From Dryomyza anilis (Eukaryota; Arthropoda; Insecta; Diptera; Dryomyzidae), in assembly GCA_951804985.1 (NCBI GenBank), contig OX638130.1:86399069-86463068 (forward strand): a DNA stretch of 64,000 bases. Direction: 5' to 3'. Under the pieces are notes generated by a model. The model was not told the origin of the DNA. It did not search any database and was given only the letters and a program-made list of their open reading frames with translations. Each line of letters starts with the position of its first letter. Within the stretch, counting starts at the first letter, position 1. A program made the position numbers and the translations under genes. This document shows positions 11,923 through 24,518 of this stretch, piece by piece.

Positions 11923-13736
11923 TAAATTATTTTTGTATACCATTAAATCAATAAATTTTTAACTTTTCGCACGTTTTTGCCGAGTGTACAATATTACATT
12001 AATCTTTCGTATGAATAAATTATAAAATAAATAGTAAACAGGCAAACGATTTAATTACGCCACGCCATGCAGGGGACCCCTAGGCATAGTCAGGGGGAGC
12101 GGGTCGCAAATGCAAACCAGTACTAAGTAGTAGCCGGAGCTGGACCGAACGGAGCAACAGTGCAAATCGTATTAAATCTGTTTATAATTCGCATCGAGCG
12201 TTAATCAGTTGTGAGTTCAAGCTCACTTTGCATGCATTTTAATTAATGCAAATATTTACAATAAAGACATACGTTGTACACAGTATCATAAATAAGTATT
12301 TATAATATTTATTACTTTTTTCTTAACTAAAATTGCAAAATAAAACAAAATAAAAAATCTATTTGCGAAATATAACAATACTACAAGGTACTACTATGCG
12401 CTAAATAGACGTGTGATTGATCAGGTTTCTAGAAGCTAACTGGTTTATTGTATTTAATTTTTTTGCAGCACGAATAAATCCGTATTTGTCGAGATCAAAG
12501 TAAAGGAGGTTTACAAATAAACTCATGTTTATGGCAACGATTTTGGTATGGTCTGTAATTAGCACATAATACAGTTCACAATATTTAACACAATTTCTAT
12601 AAATGAATTAAATACATATTACCCTGAAAAAAATTTTAAATTAATTATCAGTGAAAATTTTAATTTCTAGATTCGATAATGTGAAAATTTGAATTTTTAG
12701 TGGAAAATTTAACTTTTAGTAAAAAATTGAATTTTTAGTGAATTATAAATTTTAGTAAAAATTAAAATATTTAACCAATTCGCTAATTCCAATATCATTT
12801 AAAAATCATTAACACGTATAGCTAATTCTTTTTTAATCATCGATCCTCATCTCACGTTCAGTTTAAAGTTCAAAGAACGCAAACTCAACTGAATAACGGC
12901 ATCAAAACCCGTTAATGAAAATCGTGCCTCTTTAATGATTTCTGTAACTTTTAACTCAAGTTGACTGAAATAATTAAAAATAAACTGACTTCGTCATAAG
13001 TACAACTAAAACAAAAAAAAATAAATTTAATCATATAATGGCCGATAAGATTTGTGCGACTAAATAACAAATTTCTAAAATTAGACATTTTCGCCGTAAG
13101 TGAAATACAAACAAATGCAAAAAATAAAAAACCTTCAACCGGTTCGTTGCAGTATGAAAAAAAACCGTTTAATCAAAGTGTTTAGCAAGTCGTCGATTGC
13201 TTGCTAACCAAGTCAACAAAAAATAAAACCAAACCAAACAATATAAAATACAGTCTAAATAATGTCTGACATCTTGATGCTAAATATTGGGTTATAAAGA
13301 GTTATTGCACTTCCATTGCATGGAAAACAACGTAGCTAGAGCTGCGCAGTAAATAATAAAAATAATGGGTTCAAAACACCATTGCAGCAAATATTATTAT
13401 GCAGTAACAGACAGACAGAGTAAGTAGTATCGGAATCATTTACCGCCTGCACCGCACAGCCCAGCAGCACCACCAACACCGAAGCCGCATGGTTATCACA
13501 TTTAAAGGTTTGCTTGCTAATTGTGCTCGTATCTCGTAAGATATAAACTGCGTTGTAGCTAAATTGTTTTAATACAAGAACAACAAAATGTTGTGAAAAT
13601 TCAGAGAAAGTTTTTGGCGACTAAGATGGCTAAATGTGTTGTCCAGAGAATATATTTGGTAACAAATTATCTTCTTTGAAAATATCTAGTATTTTTTTTA
13701 TTATAGATATTTGAAATGTCTTAGAGTACTGCAGAT
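11923..13736. other. Non-coding stretch, little seen
   Basis: AT-rich sequence with loose AAATTTTTAGTGAAAA units at 12620-12780 and a small GC-richer patch at 13440-13500. No exon or element recognised. Confidence 0.35.
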
Positions 13737-13790
13737 TTTTTTTTTTTTTTTTGGACAGCCATGGGGAATTTTTGGAGTTGTGATTTTAGG

Positions 13791-13947
13791 AGTGAGTTTC
13801 GATATGGTAAATTTCGGTGTGGTGAGTTTTGATGTGGTGAGTTTTGATGTGTTGAGTTTCGATGTGGTGAGTTTTGATGTGGTGAGTTTCGAAGTGGTGA
13901 GTTTCGAAGTGGTGAGTTTCGAAGTGGTGAGTTCAGGTGTGGTGAAT
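13791..13947 (-). repeat. Second array of the 15-bp minisatellite
   Basis: About ten units of GTGGTGAGTTTCGAA or GTGGTGAGTTTTGAT, the reverse complement of the Helitron array with a changed last triplet. All frames stay open on both strands because 15 is a multiple of three; the predicted Val-Ser-Phe-Asp-Val repeats are not credible proteins. No Helitron ends are visible nearby. A poly-T of 17 lies just left, at 13737-13753. Confidence 0.88.
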
Positions 13948-14109
13948 TTAAATAATTTGAGGTGGTCCACCACACCCTTGTATGAAATTGATATCAGTGT
14001 AATAACTGTCGACATAGTGCATCTTTAAAATGTATACTCTACTCTCTACCTACTTACAACATACATGGGCAGAGCTTTTTATTCTTTGTTTATTATATTA
14101 TTTTATTAC

Positions 14110-15655
14110 TTTATTATTTGATTATTTGACTATTTGATTATTTGATTATTTGATTATTTGATTTTTTGATTATTTGATTATTTGATTATTTGATTATTTG
14201 ATTATTTGATTATTTGATTATTTGATTATTTGATTATTTCGTTTTTTGATTATTTGATTATCTGCTTATTTGATTATTTGATTATTTGACTATTTGACTA
14301 TTTGACTATTTGACTATTTGATTATTTGATTATTTGATTATTTGATTATTTGATTATTTGATTATTTGATTATTTGATTATTTGATTATTTGGTTATTTG
14401 ATTATTTGATTATTTGATTATTTAATTATTTGATTATTTGATTATTTGATTATTTGATTATTTGATTATTTGATTATTTGATTATTTGATTATTTGATTA
14501 TTTGATTATTTGATTATTTGATTATTTGATTATTTGATTTTTTGATTATTTGATTTTTTGATTATTTGATTTTCGATTTTTTGATTATTTGATTATCTGC
14601 TTATTTGATTATTTGATTATTTGATTATTTGATTATTTGATTATTTGATTATTTGATTATTTGATTATTTGATTATTTGATTATTTGATTATTTGATTAT
14701 TTGATTATTTGATTATTTGATTATTTGATTATTTGATTATTTGATTATTTGATTATTTGATTATTTGATTATTTGATTATTTGATTATTTGATTATTTGA
14801 TTATTTGATTATTTGATTATTTGATTATTTGATTATTTGATTATTTTATTTTTTGATTTTTTGATTATTAGATTATTTGATTAATTGATTATTTTATTAT
14901 TTGATTTTTTGATTTTTTGATTATTTTATTTTTTGATTTTTTGATTATTTGATTATTTGATTATTTGATTATTTTATTATTTGATTATTTGATTATTTGA
15001 TTATTTGATTATTTGATTATTTGATTATTTGATTATTTGATTATTTTAATATTTGATTATTTGATTATTTGATTATTTGATTATTTGATTATCTGCTTAA
15101 TTGATTATTTGATTATTTGATTATTTGATTATTTGATTATTTGATTATCTGCTTATTTGATTATTTGATTATTTGATTATTTGATTATTTGATTATTTGA
15201 TTATTTGATTATTTGATTATTTGATTATTTGATTATTTGATTATTTGATTATTTGATTATTTGATTATTTGATTATTTGATTATTTGATTATTTGATTAT
15301 TTGATTATTTGATTATTTGATTATTTGATTATTTGATTATTTGATTACTTGATTATTTGATTATTTGATTATTTGATTATTTGATTATTTGATTATTTGA
15401 TTATTTGATTATTTGATTATTTGATTATTTGATTATTTGATTATTTGATTATTTGATTATTTGATTATTTGATTATTTGATTATTTGATTATTTGATTAT
15501 TTGATAATTTGATTATTTGATTATGTGATTATTTGATTATTTGATTATTTGGTTATTTGATTATTTGATTTTTTGATTATTTGATTATTTGATTATTTGG
15601 TTAATTGATTACTTGATTATTTGATTATTTTATTATTTGATTATTTGATACTTTT
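14110..15655. repeat. (TTTGATTA)n tandem array, about 1.55 kb
   Basis: Roughly 190 copies of an 8-bp unit, mostly exact. Variant blocks are scattered: TTTGACTA at 14287-14320, TTTTGATT-type shortened units near 14550-14580 and 14850-14945, and a recurring TATCTGCTTA variant near 14260, 14590, 15090 and 15145. The variants suggest block duplication inside the array. An assembled length this regular may be collapsed relative to the genome. Confidence 0.97.
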
Positions 15656-16395
15656 ATTATTATAATAATAAAAAACTCGTAATATAATTATCTAAAAAAC
15701 ACGCACAGCTGATTTGACGAAAGTATTTGCTCTGCAATCATCATCGATCATGTGACGGACGTCCTCAACATTGAACTCCAAAAACAAAAACCGTTTTACG
15801 CATAAATTAGCCAAAGTCAGTGCATAAATTATGAATACTGCTTTTACTTTACGAAGCATAAACAAAAAATAAAAAAACTAAATTTGTTAATGTCATGCAA
15901 GGTGAACCAGTGACGGTGTTGCGTGTGATTTCTTTCATTTCCGATACAGTTCAAAGGTCAAGTTCAATGTATGCAAAGCTGAACGGACTGACAAGTAAAG
16001 CAAACGCCCAAAGTTACAAAAAAACTAAAAATAAAAGCCGGTAAATGCCGAATGAACAAAAGAAACACATATGAATTTTATGAAACGTGTGTCACGCGCG
16101 TTATTACTTTAGGGAGCATGTTTGCATTTGTAAAGTTCAGCTATATTCATTTTAGACGAGAAATTTCCCCATGGCGACACTGACGTTGTCATGACGTAAA
16201 ATGTAATAGGTAACAGGGGACAGACTTGTCGTTTTATATAAATTATTAATGAAATACACAAGAGTAAATAGGTATTTCCATAAAATAAAATCACTACTAC
16301 TTGGAGGAACGATTCTTTTGTAATTTTTTAAATAAAACCAAGAGATAGATTTTTTAGCGATATCTTATTAAAATTACCCGCTGGAAATTAATGAA

Positions 16396-16512
16396 GGTTA
16401 GCCACATTTCGCCTACATATACAATAAGATATCCCTACTAAACCAGCTGAAATGATCCTGATGATCCAGGTCGACTAATATAATCCTAATTTCAAATTCA
16501 CATAAGACAACC
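16396..16512 (+). mobile_element. Solo end related to the 8911-10483 element
   Basis: Shows the same block order as the left TIR at 8911: GGTTAGCC, ATTTCGCC, TATCCC, GAAATGAT, CAGGTCGACTA, TAATCCTAATTTCAAATTC and ACATAAGACAACC. No matching opposite end was seen nearby. Confidence 0.6.
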
Positions 16513-17468
16513 TACACGGAGTGAACCTAAATCCAGAACCTAAAATCCAGAAGCAATCAAGAAATAGTTATATACACAGGACACATTCTGGATTTTAAGA
16601 AACAGATCCACTTGGTTATCAAAATGATAGCTAAGAGCAATTATTCTTGTTAATGCAGAGGATTAAAATGTTATTGCTGTTTTCTTCCCACAATTTAATG
16701 AACACGTGTTCGTATAACTGTTGATAATTTGTATTTTTTTATTATTATTATTTCTGAACTTATCTGAACTTATTGTCTTATCATTTATAAATTTTCCATC
16801 GAAATTACATTTTATAAACAAACATTTTAAATGAAAGTCACGTGCAACGATTCACTTTCTATCGACATCCAAGTTTTAGACATCAAAATCGTATAGAATT
16901 CAATCAAATTTAACTTACGTTATAAATTGAATTCAAAATTATTATTTTTTAATAAAAAAAATTAGAATTTTCGAATAGAAAAATACAAATTTGATGGTAT
17001 TAAAATTTTAATTTTATATTGTTCGAATGCCTGGAATCATACCAGGGTTTTCCATAAAAATCAATAAGTACTCAGTATTAACTAAGTACATAAAAAACCC
17101 CTATTGGTTATATTAAAGGTATCGTGCAAACAACTTTAACCTTCGAACAAAAAGGTGTTTTATTGGTATTTTATTTTTCTCCATTACAATCAAGCAAAGT
17201 TTTTTGTATTGACGTTTTTTTTTCGCACAAATCAAACAAAACTCTGGACAGCAACACAGCTGTTTGGAAAGACTGTTAATTTTTATTATTATTATTGTAC
17301 ACTGAGAAAAATTCTATTTACAAATATTTTTAATGTATTTTAAACAACTTTTAATTAAATGTGAAAGCCATAAGAATATCAGTTTTTATATCGGTTGCGG
17401 TTTTTTTTTTTGTTTGTTTCTGTTTTGGTTACGGTGTCTATTTAAGCTTTATAACAATACGACTTCGA

Positions 17469-17692
17469 CCATGAAAAAAATTCCCTCAAATCCCATTACA
17501 ATTAGTCAATAGGACAATTAATGATTTAATAGTATACAAAAAATAAATCTTTTCATATAAACTCAATGGCAATGTCATGGTATTTTCTAATAATTAATGG
17601 TATTTTCCGATTAAAATAAATAATGTGTTGTCCTATTGACTATTTTTAATAGTAAAAAACTATTATTTATATAGTACTTTTTTCTGGGTGTG
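17469..17692 (-). mobile_element. ACACCCAGAAAAAA MITE, copy 1
   Basis: About 224 bp. The right end TTTTTTCTGGGTGT and the decayed left end (CATGAAAAAAATTCC) are inverted relative to each other. It aligns in reverse orientation with 24297-24518 along its whole length (AATAGTCAATAGGA, CCATGACATTG and TTTTTTGTATACTATTAAAT shared). Confidence 0.72.
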
Positions 17693-18170
17693 TATACAAT
17701 TTCCAAATTATGGTTTTGGTTTCGAATTTTGTATTAAGGTTAGTTTTGGTTTATATTTTCAATAACTGAAGCAAAACCCAAAAATGTGTCAATTCTTAAA
17801 ATAAAATAAAAATTACGCGGTTCTACAAATTGAGGGTTGTTAAATTCTACCGCACTGAAACTTATCATTTCTTATAGATTTCGGTCTCCTGATTCTTGCT
17901 GCTTACTCAGAATTTGACCAACACGTCGAGATTTTGCAAAAAATCGAGTCAAAGTTGAAAAAAATACCATTTTTCGGTACTTTATATCGCAATTTATTGC
18001 TCGATTTCGACCTGCTTCTGATGCAAACTTTATCACAAAATAAAAAAATGTACCTTGCCCTACGGATTATTGGTAAAAAAAAACTGTGTTCAGATATTAT
18101 TTTTTGCAAAAAATCAAAAAGAAATGTATGTTAATTTATCATAATTCTCTAAGCTCTTTTAATTATTTTT

Positions 18171-18860
18171 ATACCCTACACTAAGAGTGAAAGGGTATAT
18201 TCAATTTGGTACGCCGTTTGTAACACCCAGAAGGAAGCATCTCCGGTATGGAAAAGTATATATATTCTTGATCAGCATGACCTTCTGAGTCGATTTAGCG
18301 ATGTCCGTCTGTCTGTCTGTTGAAATCCTTACTACTTAAACAATTGAAGAGTTAGATAAATGAAACTCATAATTTAGATTACTTATACACCTACCCAGTA
18401 TGTGCGTAGATTGGCTAGATCGGTCCATTGTGACCTGTGATCTGACCATTTATATTTAAATCCTCATATAAAATTTACATCTACAGCTCAATTTTACTGT
18501 ATACGTGCTTTGGTAAACTTTTTTTGGTCAAATATATATTGACTTCATGCACAAATACATGAAAATAATGTTTTCCCTCGAAATGACTTGTGGTTCCCAA
18601 ATAAAAAATCGAAATTCGGTACACCTACCCATTTGTAAATATGGGTATCAAATGAATGGAAATTCTTCAGCAATTGAAAGTTTGTAGTTATTTTCAGGAT
18701 TTGTATACCCTGGTGACCTATATACCACTTTGATGGTAACCACACTTATGTGTAGGGTATTTATAGTCGGCTTAGAACGACTATAATTTTGATAATCCTA
18801 ACTATCATAATAACACCAAATTTAAAATTTCCTATGTGATCTAACCTTCCCAACTGGTTT
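18171..18860 (+). mobile_element. mini-me-like element, copy 1
   Basis: Begins ATACCCTACACTAAGAGTG and then AAAGGGTAT (18171-18200), a palindromic end. It contains (TA)n, the core TTCTTGATCAGCATGACC...GTCGATTTAGCGATGTCC (18265-18305), and then (GTCT)n followed by GTTGAAATC. This (TA)n-core-(GTCY)n order is that of dipteran mini-me elements as I recall them. It ends near CCCAACTGGTTT. An inverted copy lies at 38739-39446. No protein is encoded. Confidence 0.78.
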
Positions 18861-19183
18861 AATTTATGTTTGCAATTCGGAAAAATCTCAATTTCATTTG
18901 GAATTTTGGTTTTGTTGGTTGTATATGTATATTCAGGTTAAAGTTTAGATTATGTTTTCAAAAACATTCAACTTGAAAGTATTACACCCCATAAATTCTC
19001 TAAAATTTTAGTTTTGATTTAAGAGCAGTGTATTTCTGTTGATTTTAGAAAAAGGTATCGGAAACGGTTTTAAGAACGAAACGGTTTTAGATTGGTAATG
19101 GTTTGGTTGCGGTTTAGATCGCAGTTTATCGTTGGGTTTCGGTTACGATTTAGGTAATGTTTTCGGTCTATGTTACGGTTTAA

Positions 19184-20838
19184 AATTGACAACCTGTTGT
19201 ACACTTCCCAAAATATTTTATTAGTCCGTCTGTTTGTCGGAAATATGCTCGAAATATTCCTGAAAAATGATCGAAAATTTTGTCCCGAACAAAAGTAGCG
19301 TTTTTTCTTTTTCATTTCAGTGTAGTGTTTCTTTTCAACGACTTACCTATATATTTGCTGGTTGTCTGATGATGGTTATGCGCGTTGTTTTGATTACCAA
19401 AAACTTGTCCCATTTTGGCAGTTAGTGTGTTTAGATTTATTTTTAGATTGTTATTTTTTTAAATATTAATACTTGCACGATATGTGGCAAAGTAGTTGAT
19501 ATAATGTTTTTTATTTTTTAAGTTCTTCTATTCTGTTTTGTTTTTTTTTTCAAGTTATTGTCAGTCAATACTTCACACAAAACAGAATTTAAATATTTTT
19601 CTACTTAAACTTTGTGCTTTTTTTCGCAAATAGTTTTATTTTGTTTGTTGTTTTAGTAATTATGATGATGATGAATTTCAAGTTTCCAGTACTTTCTGCG
19701 AGTTAACGCGCAGGGCTCTCACGTAGATAATAATGTCAGGCAGTCAGTTCGCTACCGCGTTGCGCTAATCAAAAACAAAACTTTTTACTTAATTTTATTT
19801 TATTTAATTCGTTTGAGCAACAACAACTTATAAATAAAATAAAATGTTCAAGTGTTACTTCTTATCTATTTTAAACAAGCTACACAGCACAACACAATGT
19901 CAGTGTAAAGATTGCGTCTGCAAATAGTTGGCAACACTGTTTGTGAATGTTGAGTTTTATTATATTTCTGTACCTTTTGTATTAAATACTTTATAAATAA
20001 CTAAGTTATTTTTAATTTATTTATTTTTTATATATGATTTAATTAATTCTCTTTTATATTATTTATAATTTCTTTTTTTATTAATATTTTGTTTAATATT
20101 TTTATAAAATGTTATTTCTTTTTTTATTAGTCAGCGCAAATCGCTACGTATCGTTGGCACTACCAGAAAGTGCTGTGGGGGGGTCGAGTGGCGTTTGGGG
20201 GCCGGTAGTTGCGCCTGCTGCGCCGCAATAAGTGCGCCGTATGTTGTTGATCCAACTGTGTGACTAAAATGAAATGCATTAAATACTTTTCCAACTTCGC
20301 AAATTTCAATGCATCTGCAGCAGCTGCTGTCTATCTGAAGAAAAGTCTCGCCAATGTTATATACTACACTTTTTACTACTTTATTCATATCAAACAAGTT
20401 TCCGTTAAAAATGCAATCAATTTGCCTTTCATATTTTTTATATTTTTTTTATTTTTGGTTCTAAATTTTTTTAATTATAAATAACTACTATTTTTTATGA
20501 ACATTTCTGCTACTATTATTTACTATTATTTTTACTACCAGTTAATTATATATTTTTTAACATTCTGCCACAGACAAAATTTGTGGCAGGGTCGAGGCAG
20601 TTATAACCATTTTTTTCGACATATTTCAAACAGACAAAGGCGGAGTCTGTAGCACAAGCTGTATATTTTCTACACGTACCCAAAATATGCCGAAAATCTG
20701 CAAATAAAATTCCACAAAATTGACAACCTACTGTTCACTTCTCAAAAGATTTCATTTGTCCGTGTGTTTGCCGGAAATATGCCCGAAATATTCCTAAAGA
20801 ATGATCGAAAATTTTGTGCCGAACAAAAGTAACTTTTT
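19184..20838 (+). repeat. Pair of 120-bp direct repeats
   Basis: 19184-19303 and 20717-20838 align well: TTGACAACCT, GTCCGT(C/G)TGTTTG, GGAAATATG, CGAAATATTCCT and ATGATCGAAAATTTTG shared in order. They may be the ends (LTR-like) of a deleted element or two solo repeats; the 1.4 kb between encodes nothing recognisable. A trace of the same start (ACACTTCCCAAAATATT) lies at 21149. Confidence 0.65.
20130..20300. promoter_or_regulatory. GC-rich island of unknown role
   Basis: Contains a run of seven G at 20176-20182, GCGCCTGCTGCGCCGC and similar motifs, sharply different from its flanks. No recognisable protein in any frame. Could be an enhancer, a promoter or a leftover exon. Confidence 0.25.
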
Positions 20839-21402
20839 AACTATTTTTAGCAAGGTAATTTGGATACCAGTGATGTATTTTGGCAAAATTTATTTGAATA
20901 ATAAAAAAATAAAATTGGGAAAAGTAGTTTTTTTATTTTTTATTGGTTAATTGCCCAGGTCGGGTAATCCATTTTAAATCGATTTTATTATATTAATATT
21001 AATTTTTGTGTAAATTAGTTTTATATTTCGTATTTTATACAAAATATTTTCGAAAGGAAAAATTCCTAACGTATTTTTTTGTTCATGATTGGACTTAGAA
21101 ATGGTGAATGTTGAAAAAAGTGTTAAACAAAAATTAAAATGGAAAGTTACACTTCCCAAAATATTCTCGGGAGTATAAAATTTAATGTGGGTTATACCAT
21201 TTAGTTGGGTAAAAAGGCGGGTAATTTCATAAGTAAGTTTAAATGAGGGTTTGGAGTTTTCAGTCTGAATCGAATTGTGTAACAGTGCATTTTCTCTACA
21301 TTTGTTACAAAGTCTAATTTATTGATAAATTGTATTATCTTTATTTCTCTTATAATAAAAATAAAAATAATAAAAAAATTAAACCTATTTTTTTATATGA
21401 CG

Positions 21403-22789
21403 CACGGTGAACAAAAATTCATTCTTTTAGAACAAAATTATATAACTTCAAAACAAATCGCTCGATTTCGTTGATTTTTTGTTTTAATAAATAAAAAATA
21501 TCAAGGTATATTTATGCATTACAAAATGTCTTCTATTGATTCACAAAAAATGTGTAGAAATATTTGAGAATTTATTGGACATTTTTGACATTTGATTTTT
21601 TTAAAATATGTTGCCGATATCGGTATGATTTATTTTTTATTTTTGATCACATTAATAGAGATCTGAAATAAGTTAGTGTGAATGAAGGATATCGCTTGCA
21701 GTCCCTGGAATAAATTTACAAAAAGAGGCACAAATATATGATATTAGAAAAAAAATGGTAATTTTTGGTCATGTAATTTCTCCTAATTCGGAAACGATAT
21801 CGGGATAATATTTTTTTAAATTTTTTGCCACATTGATTGTGATTATAAAAATGTTTGTGCGAACGAAGTATATCGCTCGCAGTCCTTTGAATAAATTTAC
21901 AAAAAAGTCACAAATCTATGAAATTAGAATAAAAATGGTAGTTTTGCTATGTAATATCTCCTAATCCGGGAACGATATCGGGATGACATATTTTTCATTT
22001 TTTACCACATTGATTGAGATTAGAAAAAAATTAGTGAGAATGAAGGATATCGCTTGCAGTTCTTGGAATAAATATACGAAAAAAGCACAAATGTATGAAC
22101 TTAGATTAAAAATGGTAATTTTTGCCATGTCATTTCTGCTAATCCGGGAAATATATCGGGATGATATTTTTTTTATTTTTTACTGCATTGATTGTGATTA
22201 GAAAAAAGTTAAAGGGAATGAAGGATATCTCTAGGTTTAATTGATATCAAATTATTAACATGACATAATATTACTCAAATTGAAATTTTTTGACGTAAAA
22301 TTTTAAGAAATGTGTATGAACTAATGGAATTTTGGTATTTTTTATAGTTTTCTACACACTATGGATATAAATTTGTGTGAATATAAACTTTGTATAATTC
22401 GTGTGTGTTGAATTATGATATGAAACACTAAACACTTAAAATCAAATAAATAAATTTCTAACGAAAATGGTAGTATTTCATTACAATTTTCTTGTAAACC
22501 GAAGCAAACTTTTTCTTCAGAAGGTGTATTTTGTAAAAGCCTAAATACAATTTTAAGGATTTGTTCAATATGTATTTTTATATATTTTTCCTTCCTTTGA
22601 AGGCGTATACCTCTTAAACTATTGATATTATTAAATAAAAGGCTTATTACCTCTTAAACTATTGATATTATTTAAAAAATGGTTGAAGATTATTCTTAGT
22701 TGGTCTTTTATTTATTTAATAGTAAAAAAAATGTAAAACTAAATAAAAATATCTTTTTGTTCAAAAATTTCATCATTTTGTTCACCGTG
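21403..22789. mobile_element. CACGGTGAAC element, full copy with internal tandem units
   Basis: Inverted ends CACGGTGAACAAAA at 21403-21416 and reversed at 22776-22789, with weaker symmetry for about 40 bases. The interior holds four starts of a roughly 178-bp unit recognised by GAATGAAGGATATCGCTTGC at 21680, 21861, 22038 and 22216. A 28-base duplication around ACCTCTTAAACTATTGATAT lies at 22607-22676. No transposase or clear target duplication. A truncated relative lies at 37999. Confidence 0.75.
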
Positions 22790-23872
22790 TAACGTAGGCA
22801 ACTCTGCAAGTTCAAAGAACCAACCAACCGCTTCCGCTTTTCATTGTTTTTATTAATATATTAAATGCTTGTTATAATTCTGGGTGCGGTACGTTTCAGT
22901 AAACAAAAAATAAACTAAAATAAATAACAAAAAATATTAAACAATTACAAATCGTTGATAAAGAAAACCAACCCATGCGGTCGGTGCTTTGCCTGCAGTC
23001 ACAAATGCGCGACGCCACTTTTTCCAAAAATCAAAGAATTTGGGATTTACGACACCGGTGGCGGCACGAGCGTCAGCACCACTAAAAACATTATGTTGTT
23101 GCTGCTGCAGTGTGGTAACCCTGTAGCGCGTAACAGAGGCGCATGATGCACTGGCAGCCGTCAACAAAATGACGGAGGGACAGACAGACGAGTTCTTGTT
23201 GAAAATGAATTCATTTTCATGCTGTTCGTTGGCTTTGTGCAATAAAAAGAAAACAAAGCAGAAAAATAGAAAAAAAAACATTAAAATGCAATGAAAAACG
23301 CAAAACCATGTTTGCGTTGTTTGCTACTTTTTTTTGCAAAATACGACAAAAAAAAAAGAAATTATGCAAAACAAATATATATGGGGAAAATGTAGAATAA
23401 TTCATAGTATGTATTTAGAATGTTAAGACAGCAAAGCATTGCGAAACTGCATCATGCAGCGCAGTACCACCGCGTCATCATGTCTAGAGTTTTTGAGCAC
23501 TTTGACGGTTGGTTCGGTCCGTCTGTGCTAGCTGCGGTTTCTTGAGGGTTTATATAACAACCTGCACATAAAAGTGGCATCCAAATAAAAATTTGCTATT
23601 TATTGCAGAATCAGTTAAAATGAAATATTTTGCATAACACATTTTTGGTTTTAAAGTTTTATTTATTATATTTATTAATTTTAATAGCAAATACTATTCA
23701 ATTAATATCAAAAACAAAACTGTTAAACGTATGGAATTTTTTTAAGGCCTGTAGTAAGAATTGCAATTTTTCTTTCAAAATGTAATATAAAACTTTCGAC
23801 ATAAATTAATACTAAAATTACATCAAAAATAAAAGCAGCTTTTATTTTAAAACGTTATTTGTAGCATTTCTT
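22790..23872. other. Non-coding stretch, one GC-richer patch
   Basis: 22970-23180 is GC-richer with GCTGCTGCAGTG and CACCGGTGGCGGCACG motifs and could be regulatory. The frames across it on either strand do not resemble known proteins. The rest is A/T-run sequence. Confidence 0.3.
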
Positions 23873-23956
23873 ACCAGGTTCATTCCCAGTATTTTTTTAC
23901 AAATCACAAAGATTTCAATTTGTGATTTGTAAAAAAAATAATGGGAATGAACTGGT
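23873..23956. repeat. 84-bp near-perfect hairpin
   Basis: Arms of 38 bases (23873-23910 and 23919-23956), starting ACCAGGTTCATTCCCAGTA, differ at about three positions and flank an 8-base loop GATTTCAA. Could be a tiny foldback element or a structured RNA. Confidence 0.88.
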
Positions 23957-24296
23957 CTATCATAATAAATTTTAAAAAATAAGTTGATCCGTAACGAAAT
24001 TTTGAGAAAATCAATGACAAAGTCAAAATTTGTATTTTTATTTTTGTAACTTTCAACTTTACGAGCATTTTAAAAAAGGTAGAAATCATGGAGTTCGATT
24101 ATGTTATATACCATTGGAAAGGTAATTTAATTTTCTAAAACACTTATATTCATTTATCAACAGATTATACTTTATAACCAATTTTCTTGAGTAGGTTATG
24201 TCAGTAATTTGCTTAAACTCGGTGCAAAATTAGACATTTTTATTTTACATTTTCTAATTTTTTGAGTCATAGAATGGACCTTGTATAAAAAAACAT

Positions 24297-24518
24297 ACAC
24301 CAAGAAAAAACTCTGTATAAATAATAGTTATTTACTATTAAAAATAGTCAATAGGATAAATTATTATTTTAATCGGTAAAAAACCATTAAATATTCGTAA
24401 GTACCATGACATTGACATTGAGTTGAAATGAAAATTTTTATTTTTTGTATACTATTAAATCAACAATTGTCCTACTGAACAATTTTAATGGGATTCGAGG
24501 CAATTTTTTTCTGGGTGT
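24297..24518 (+). mobile_element. ACACCCAGAAAAAA MITE, copy 2
   Basis: Left end ACACCAAGAAAAAA and right end TTTTTTTCTGGGTGT. Inverted homologue of copy 1. No frame of note. Confidence 0.75.

Noticed and set aside
13701..14028. Repetitive proteins (Ser-Lys-Leu-Thr-Thr and Val-Val-Ser-Phe-Asp) on both strands
   Set aside because: A 15-bp minisatellite keeps every frame open; nothing outside the array supports a gene. The same holds for 45408-45719.
14110..15655. CRISPR-like or centromeric repeat
   Set aside because: The units are contiguous 8-mers without spacers, and the window is eukaryotic. It is a simple tandem array.
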